Positions 33,470 to 36,764 of a stretch of 36,764 nucleotides of DNA are shown here, in pieces; within the stretch, counting starts at the first letter, position 1, and each line of letters begins with the position of its first letter. This DNA is from Candidatus Freyarchaeota archaeon (lineage in GTDB: Archaea > Asgardarchaeota > Jordiarchaeia > Jordiarchaeales > Jordiarchaeaceae): assembly GCA_030587365.1 (NCBI GenBank), contig JAUQZE010000048.1, forward strand, positions 1 to 36,764, written 5' to 3'. The notes under the pieces were generated by a model. The model had not been told where the DNA came from and did not search any database. It saw only the letters and a list, made by a program, of their open reading frames with translations. The position numbers were made by a program, and so were the translations under genes.

Positions 33470-34213
33470 TTGCCTAGAAGGAGGAATAAGAAAAATGGAA
33501 AGATAGATATTTTAATACCTACTCTAGATGAGAAAAAAATTCGCCCAAAATTAATGAAGGTTTTGCGTCACGCTTCATGGGTGAATGACGTTATAATAGA
33601 GACTTCTAAACCTCTATCCAGAGCAAGAGTGAATGGTATAAAGAAGTGTAAGACTGAGTGGATTGCTATGTTCGATGATGATGTGGAGATTCCCGAAAAT
33701 TGGTTTGAAAAATTATGGATACTTGCCCTTCAAAAGGGTGTAGTTGCTGTATCCAGTCCCTATCTAACCATTAATTATGATTATGTTATAATGGACTTTA
33801 TATCACGCCGATTTCGGAGTTTGGATAAAAGATTTACTCCAACTATCGGTAATGTTTTGTTTAAGAGGTCTGCTATGATAGGATATAATCCCCCACCACT
33901 CTTTTTCTGCGAAGATGAGCTTTTTTATCGGTATATCGTAAAAAGAGGGAAATGGGTTCATTCTAAATTTATCGGTGCGAAACACTTCTACAAGGAGAAG
34001 GACAGTCTTTTGAGCGGGGTGGCACAGAGAATTCTCAAATTTGAACCCTTCTATAAAATGCTTATGAGAGTAACCACCAGATTTTTCACTGCCGTCCTTG
34101 CCTCGTTCTATACTCATTCATTAAAAACAATTTACCATTTTTGGAGAATTAATGTTAGAATATTAACTGGATGGATAATGGGAAAAAGGCGAGCATTGAA
34201 AAAGGAGAGTTAG
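33470..34213 (+). CDS. GT2-like glycosyltransferase
   Basis: A GT-A type glycosyltransferase of reduced form. The nucleotide-binding strand is KIDILIPTLDE (11-21). KPLSRARVNGIKKCKTEWIAMFDDDVEIPENWFE contains, at residues 69-71, the Asp cluster expected to bind the metal and the donor diphosphate. FFCEDELFYRYIVKRGKW is the region that usually holds the catalytic acid. The C-terminal 60 residues are basic and hydrophobic and may associate with membrane. The TTG start is preceded by GGGAGAAGTG; no ATG occurs in frame near the start. The gene stands alone on the plus strand, followed by a decayed small reading frame. Confidence 0.75.
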   Translation: MPRRRNKKNGKIDILIPTLDEKKIRPKLMKVLRHASWVNDVIIETSKPLSRARVNGIKKCKTEWIAMFDDDVEIPENWFEKLWILALQKGVVAVSSPYLTINYDYVIMDFISRRFRSLDKRFTPTIGNVLFKRSAMIGYNPPPLFFCEDELFYRYIVKRGKWVHSKFIGAKHFYKEKDSLLSGVAQRILKFEPFYKMLMRVTTRFFTAVLASFYTHSLKTIYHFWRINVRILTGWIMGKRRALKKES

Positions 34214-34219
34214 ACAAGT

Positions 34220-34384
34220 ATGAGTAAAAAATTCATAATAATTGCTAAGAAAAGAGAAGAAGAAAAGATGAGTATGTTTTAAAAATTTATGAGGCGGCTT
34301 TTTAGAAACAAAATTATAGTCTATTTACCTGATGGTTCAGCACCCTATCTTAATAAAAGGGATTGTGATTTAATAGAAACATGA
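34220..34384 (+). pseudogene. Small reading frame interrupted by TAA
   Basis: Starting 6 bp after the glycosyltransferase stop, with GGAGAG as ribosome-binding site, ATG 34220 opens a frame that meets TAA after 20 codons (34280-34282). The same frame then resumes with MRRLFRNKIIVYLPDGSAPY and stops at 34384. The combined 54 codons look coding-like (charged start, hydrophobic IIVYLP strand) but match no family I recognise. It may be a decaying gene or two tiny peptides. Confidence 0.35.
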
Positions 34385-34782
34385 GGAGTTAGATAAGTCT
34401 TCTCTTTTTAGGTTTGGGTAAGCCACGGTAATGCCTGCAGTTTTGACAGTTTACGAATAATGGTAACATTTCGATAACCTCAATGTTCCTTAGCGGAACA
34501 TTTCATTATATGCATATTAAATAAACTTCTCAAACGAACTTCACGGCGTTCAGAATCGGGAAGTTTAGAAAGACATTTCATATAAAGTTTAGGAGAACCA
34601 GGCTTCTAGGGAAGATAATTTTCAGGAGTATCTATTCTTTTCATCCCAGAGTAGAGCCTTGCCTTCTTGCAGAGCGATTGTTTCTCTACGTAGAAGTGTA
34701 TTGCTCGCATACCTACTGTTTTTGATTGATGGTGATGTTTTTCTAATGAATAAAACAATCCTTTATTCTCACTCATTTCATT
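34385..34782. other. Intergenic region between the decayed ORF and the FkbM gene
   Basis: No gene is recognised. It contains the perfect hairpin at 34482-34502. The remainder shows frames broken every 20-30 codons on both strands, which suggests decayed sequence. Confidence 0.3.
34482..34502. repeat. Perfect 8-bp inverted repeat, 5-base loop
   Basis: AATGTTCC-TTAGC-GGAACATT. It is not followed by a T-run, so a simple terminator is unlikely. It could be an operator-like palindrome or part of a structured RNA. Confidence 0.4.
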
Positions 34783-35469
34783 TCAAGCCTCCTTCTTTTT
34801 ATTACTTTTAATGAACGCGTATCCTAAATTCAACCATTTTTCTTTTGTTGTTGAACAGTATGTTCTTTCGAGGTCAGTTCTCAACTTATCTGAATGGTAC
34901 TCAATTATAGTATCAGGCAAATTGTACATATTCTCTAGCAAAACTGATTCATCCCCCTCAATGTCTATTTTCACCACATCGTAATTATCAAAGAGGCAAG
35001 GGATTTCTCTCAGTAACTCCTTGAAGCCCATAATCCAAATATTAATATCCCAGTCGTTTAGCTGTTTGTTTATTTTGAGGTAACGCCCTAGTTTTGGATC
35101 TATTTCAACACAATCTACTCTTCTTGCTCCATTTAAGTAAAAGAACATAGCAGTCTCTCCAGCTCCGGCCCCCACATCCAAAACAGTCTTACCCTTTACG
35201 TCGAAATGAAGATAATTTCTCTCCCAATCTCTATGCTCACCTATGAACAGATAGTACCTGCTCGCAGGCAAAACCATATTAAGTGAACCAATGTGGAAAT
35301 GTAGTTCCCCTCTTTCTTTGTCGTAGTAGCCTTTTCTAAGGAACTTTCTGGAGTCCCACAAGAATCGAAGCATTTGGTGTGGATAAACAGCATAACCATC
35401 ATACAAAAGTGTAGGCAAACGTTTTTTCTTGCTCAAGCCTAAATGAAACATAGATAGTTCTTCTAACAT
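34783..35469 (-). CDS. FkbM-family methyltransferase
   Basis: A SAM-dependent O-methyltransferase of the FkbM family, commonly found in polysaccharide and archaeal glycan clusters. Motif I is TVLDVGAGAGETAMFF (95-110), and strand 2 ends in CVEIDPKLGRYL. The family hallmark DVVKIDIEGDE spans 164-174, followed by LPDTIIEYHS. At 228 residues it is full length for a short FkbM enzyme. The ATG overlaps the stop of the upstream GT2 gene by 7 bases (ATGTTAG), so the two are co-translated. It probably methylates the sugar that this glycosyltransferase adds. Confidence 0.85.
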   Translation of the reverse strand: MLEELSMFHLGLSKKKRLPTLLYDGYAVYPHQMLRFLWDSRKFLRKGYYDKERGELHFHIGSLNMVLPASRYYLFIGEHRDWERNYLHFDVKGKTVLDVGAGAGETAMFFYLNGARRVDCVEIDPKLGRYLKINKQLNDWDINIWIMGFKELLREIPCLFDNYDVVKIDIEGDESVLLENMYNLPDTIIEYHSDKLRTDLERTYCSTTKEKWLNLGYAFIKSNKKKEA

Positions 35470-36275
35470 TTTAGTTCATTCCTTCCTTTTCTTTTAAGAA
35501 CTCTGTACTTTGAAAAGTTTAAAAATCCTTTAAGATAATTCGTTAAGTATCTCGTATTCCAGACAAATATCTTAATATCTTTGAAAATTAAAGAAGGCAG
35601 TAGTCCTCTTATTGGCGACATTAAAAGCTTTACAAAAACTTTAGGTAATATTCTCAATCCATAATATACACGATCCCCGGCACCCGACCACTGACTCTTT
35701 CTGTCTGAATAGTCTACGAAATGAAAACACTCATCGTTCTTCAATAAAAGATATTTCCAGCCGTTTTGAATGAGCCAATCACCAATATATTTATCCTCAC
35801 CAGAATTTATGAAAGGAATTTTTATTCCTCTGACTGCTTTTGTTCTAATTAAAGTATTAATGCAAAAGAAGTTCGTGTTTATTCTTCCAAACTTATTCCA
35901 AAACGTCTTTATTTTTTCTCCTTCAGCATATGAGGAGGGTATATCTAGAACCACGGCAGCCAAATCATCAAAGGAACATAAATAATCATAAGCCTGCTCC
36001 AACCATTTGTTACCCTTAATCACAACATCGCTATCTACGAAGAGAAAGTAGGGAGTTGTAACTTTACTGATTCCAAGCTGTCGTGCAAATCCTAGTGACT
36101 GATTTTCCCAGAGAATCAAGTCTGCGTAGTCTTCAGCAATAATAGGCGTACTGTCTTTACTGAAATGGTCAACAACTATTAACCTATTAACAGGAATATA
36201 CTTTTTTATAGATTTGAGACATTCTTCCAAATATTTCTCACTATTGTACGTACAGACAACAACATCTACTTTCAC
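35463..36275 (-). CDS. GT2 glycosyltransferase
   Basis: A GT-A enzyme of family GT2. VDVVVCTYNSEKYLEECL (3-20) is the UDP/dTDP-binding start, LIVVDHFSKDSTP is the second strand, and YFLFVDSDVVI holds the D81-S-D83 metal motif. INSGEDKYIGDWLIQNGWK supplies the later acidic block where the catalytic base sits in relatives. The C-terminal 70 residues contain a moderately hydrophobic stretch and a basic tail. The GTG start follows GGAGATGA closely. A minus-strand A+T-rich AATTTTTATG near 36312-36321 is a possible TATA box. The gene is coupled to the FkbM methyltransferase downstream. Confidence 0.85.
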   Translation of the reverse strand: MKVDVVVCTYNSEKYLEECLKSIKKYIPVNRLIVVDHFSKDSTPIIAEDYADLILWENQSLGFARQLGISKVTTPYFLFVDSDVVIKGNKWLEQAYDYLCSFDDLAAVVLDIPSSYAEGEKIKTFWNKFGRINTNFFCINTLIRTKAVRGIKIPFINSGEDKYIGDWLIQNGWKYLLLKNDECFHFVDYSDRKSQWSGAGDRVYYGLRILPKVFVKLLMSPIRGLLPSLIFKDIKIFVWNTRYLTNYLKGFLNFSKYRVLKRKGRNELKC

Positions 36276-36533
36276 TAGCTCATCTCCTCTTTACATATTC
36301 TCTTTTACGGGCATAAAAATTATGTGGTGCATTTTTGGGATTTAAGCGATTCGAGAGACAAGCCAAAGGTTCCTGAAAGGGTTAGGCTTCAACAAGAAAT
36401 AAGCCCTAAAAAGGCTCCTTTTGGCAGAAGAAGGAATAATAAGGGAGGCTAAAAAATACGTGCAGAAGCCAACCTGAAGCCAAATCCTAAGGCGTTCTCC
36501 AGCGATTTGGGCAGGATGTAATAATTATGTTTT

Positions 36534-36764
36534 TTATGAGCTGAGCGGAATGTTTTGGGCGTGTAGGATTTCCATCCTCGATCTGAGGAAGGTTCTCACC
36601 TCACCCCTCAGAAAACAGTAGGCGGACAATTTGCCACCATTAACCGAGAGGACTAGGAGGTTTCTCAGGCTCGTTTTTCCGTTCCTGTTGGTGTACCTCA
36701 CCCGAAGGAGCTGGTAGGGATGCACACAAATCTTGGGTTGCCTTTTGATGCTGGAGGTGGTGAG
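36534..36764 (-). CDS. WYL-domain-like protein, C-terminal part, cut by window edge
   Basis: The minus-strand frame is open to the end of the window, so the GTG at 36725 need not be the start. The visible residues VRYTNRNGKTSLRNLL, GGKLSAYCFLRGEVRTF and SRMEIL follow the WYL-domain pattern (basic strand, Y/AYC-x-LRG-x-RTF, R-[IM]). WYL domains sense ligands or single-stranded nucleic acid and are usually attached to a helix-turn-helix or a nuclease/helicase, which would lie outside the window. The 258 bp between this gene and the GT2 gene contain only short broken frames. Confidence 0.55.
   Translation of the reverse strand, partial: LTTSSIKRQPKICVHPYQLLRVRYTNRNGKTSLRNLLVLSVNGGKLSAYCFLRGEVRTFLRSRMEILHAQNIPLSS

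Noticed and set aside
36380..36480. Short plus-strand frames resembling an RHH antitoxin tail (REAKKYVQKP)
   Set aside because: Interrupted by stops and too short to distinguish from chance.
1..36764. CRISPR array, tRNA or rRNA genes, intact insertion sequence
   Set aside because: I looked for regularly spaced repeats, tRNA T-arm sequences such as GGTTCGAATCC with matching stems, and transposase genes, and found none. The GGTTCGAAT at about 23172-23180 is inside the AP paralog 1 gene and lacks a cloverleaf.

Overview
This window reads as archaeal chromosome. The start contexts fit an archaeal ribosome: GGTG and GGTGATC Shine-Dalgarno cores sit ahead of ATG, GTG and many TTG starts. TATA-like boxes lie about 25 bp ahead of inferred transcript starts, and several genes are archaeal types (long-form RmlA, short CinA, DUF2079 membrane protein, a Sat/APS-kinase/DHH cluster). 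I place it tentatively in the TACK group (Bathyarchaeia-like), but no rRNA or tRNA is visible to test that. Most of the window is accessory sequence devoted to surface glycans.

Layout. (1) 1-9.5 kb: the end of a polytopic membrane protein, a dolichol-phosphate-mannose-synthase-like GT2 gene broken by an in-frame TAA, an SDR epimerase, two paralogous GT4-methyltransferase units, and a rhamnosyltransferase-like GT2. (2) 9.5-15.6 kb: nucleotide-sugar genes. These are rmlA, a B6/[2Fe-2S] 3-dehydratase of the RfbH/SpnQ type, two convergent paralogous SDR enzymes, and rmlB. Together they suggest a dTDP-linked deoxy or 3,6-dideoxy sugar. (3) 15.6-22.5 kb: a methyltransferase, a DUF2079 membrane protein beside a radical SAM/SPASM enzyme, and a large membrane protein fused to a divergent subtilisin-like domain. 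(4) 22.5-32.7 kb: a sulfate-activation region, mostly on the minus strand. Its core is RHH regulator - ATP sulfurylase - DHH phosphoesterase - alkaline-phosphatase-superfamily (AP) phosphodiesterase - APS kinase, with two more AP paralogs outside it, a decayed fragment of a fourth, a truncated nitroreductase and cinA. (5) 33-36.8 kb: two more glycosyltransferases, an FkbM methyltransferase, a decayed small ORF, and a partial WYL-like gene at the edge.

How they fit together. Regions 1, 2 and 5 can make nucleotide sugars, assemble them and methylate glycans. Region 4 can make PAPS and probably recycle PAP, which suggests a sulfated surface glycan. No canonical PAPS sulfotransferase is visible. 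Instead there are three cytoplasmic AP-superfamily enzymes with complete two-metal phosphodiesterase ligands. This combination, with an RHH regulator whose own promoter carries symmetric sites, is the best candidate here for a poorly described system. Several decayed genes and two short elements bounded by inverted repeats show that the region is in flux.
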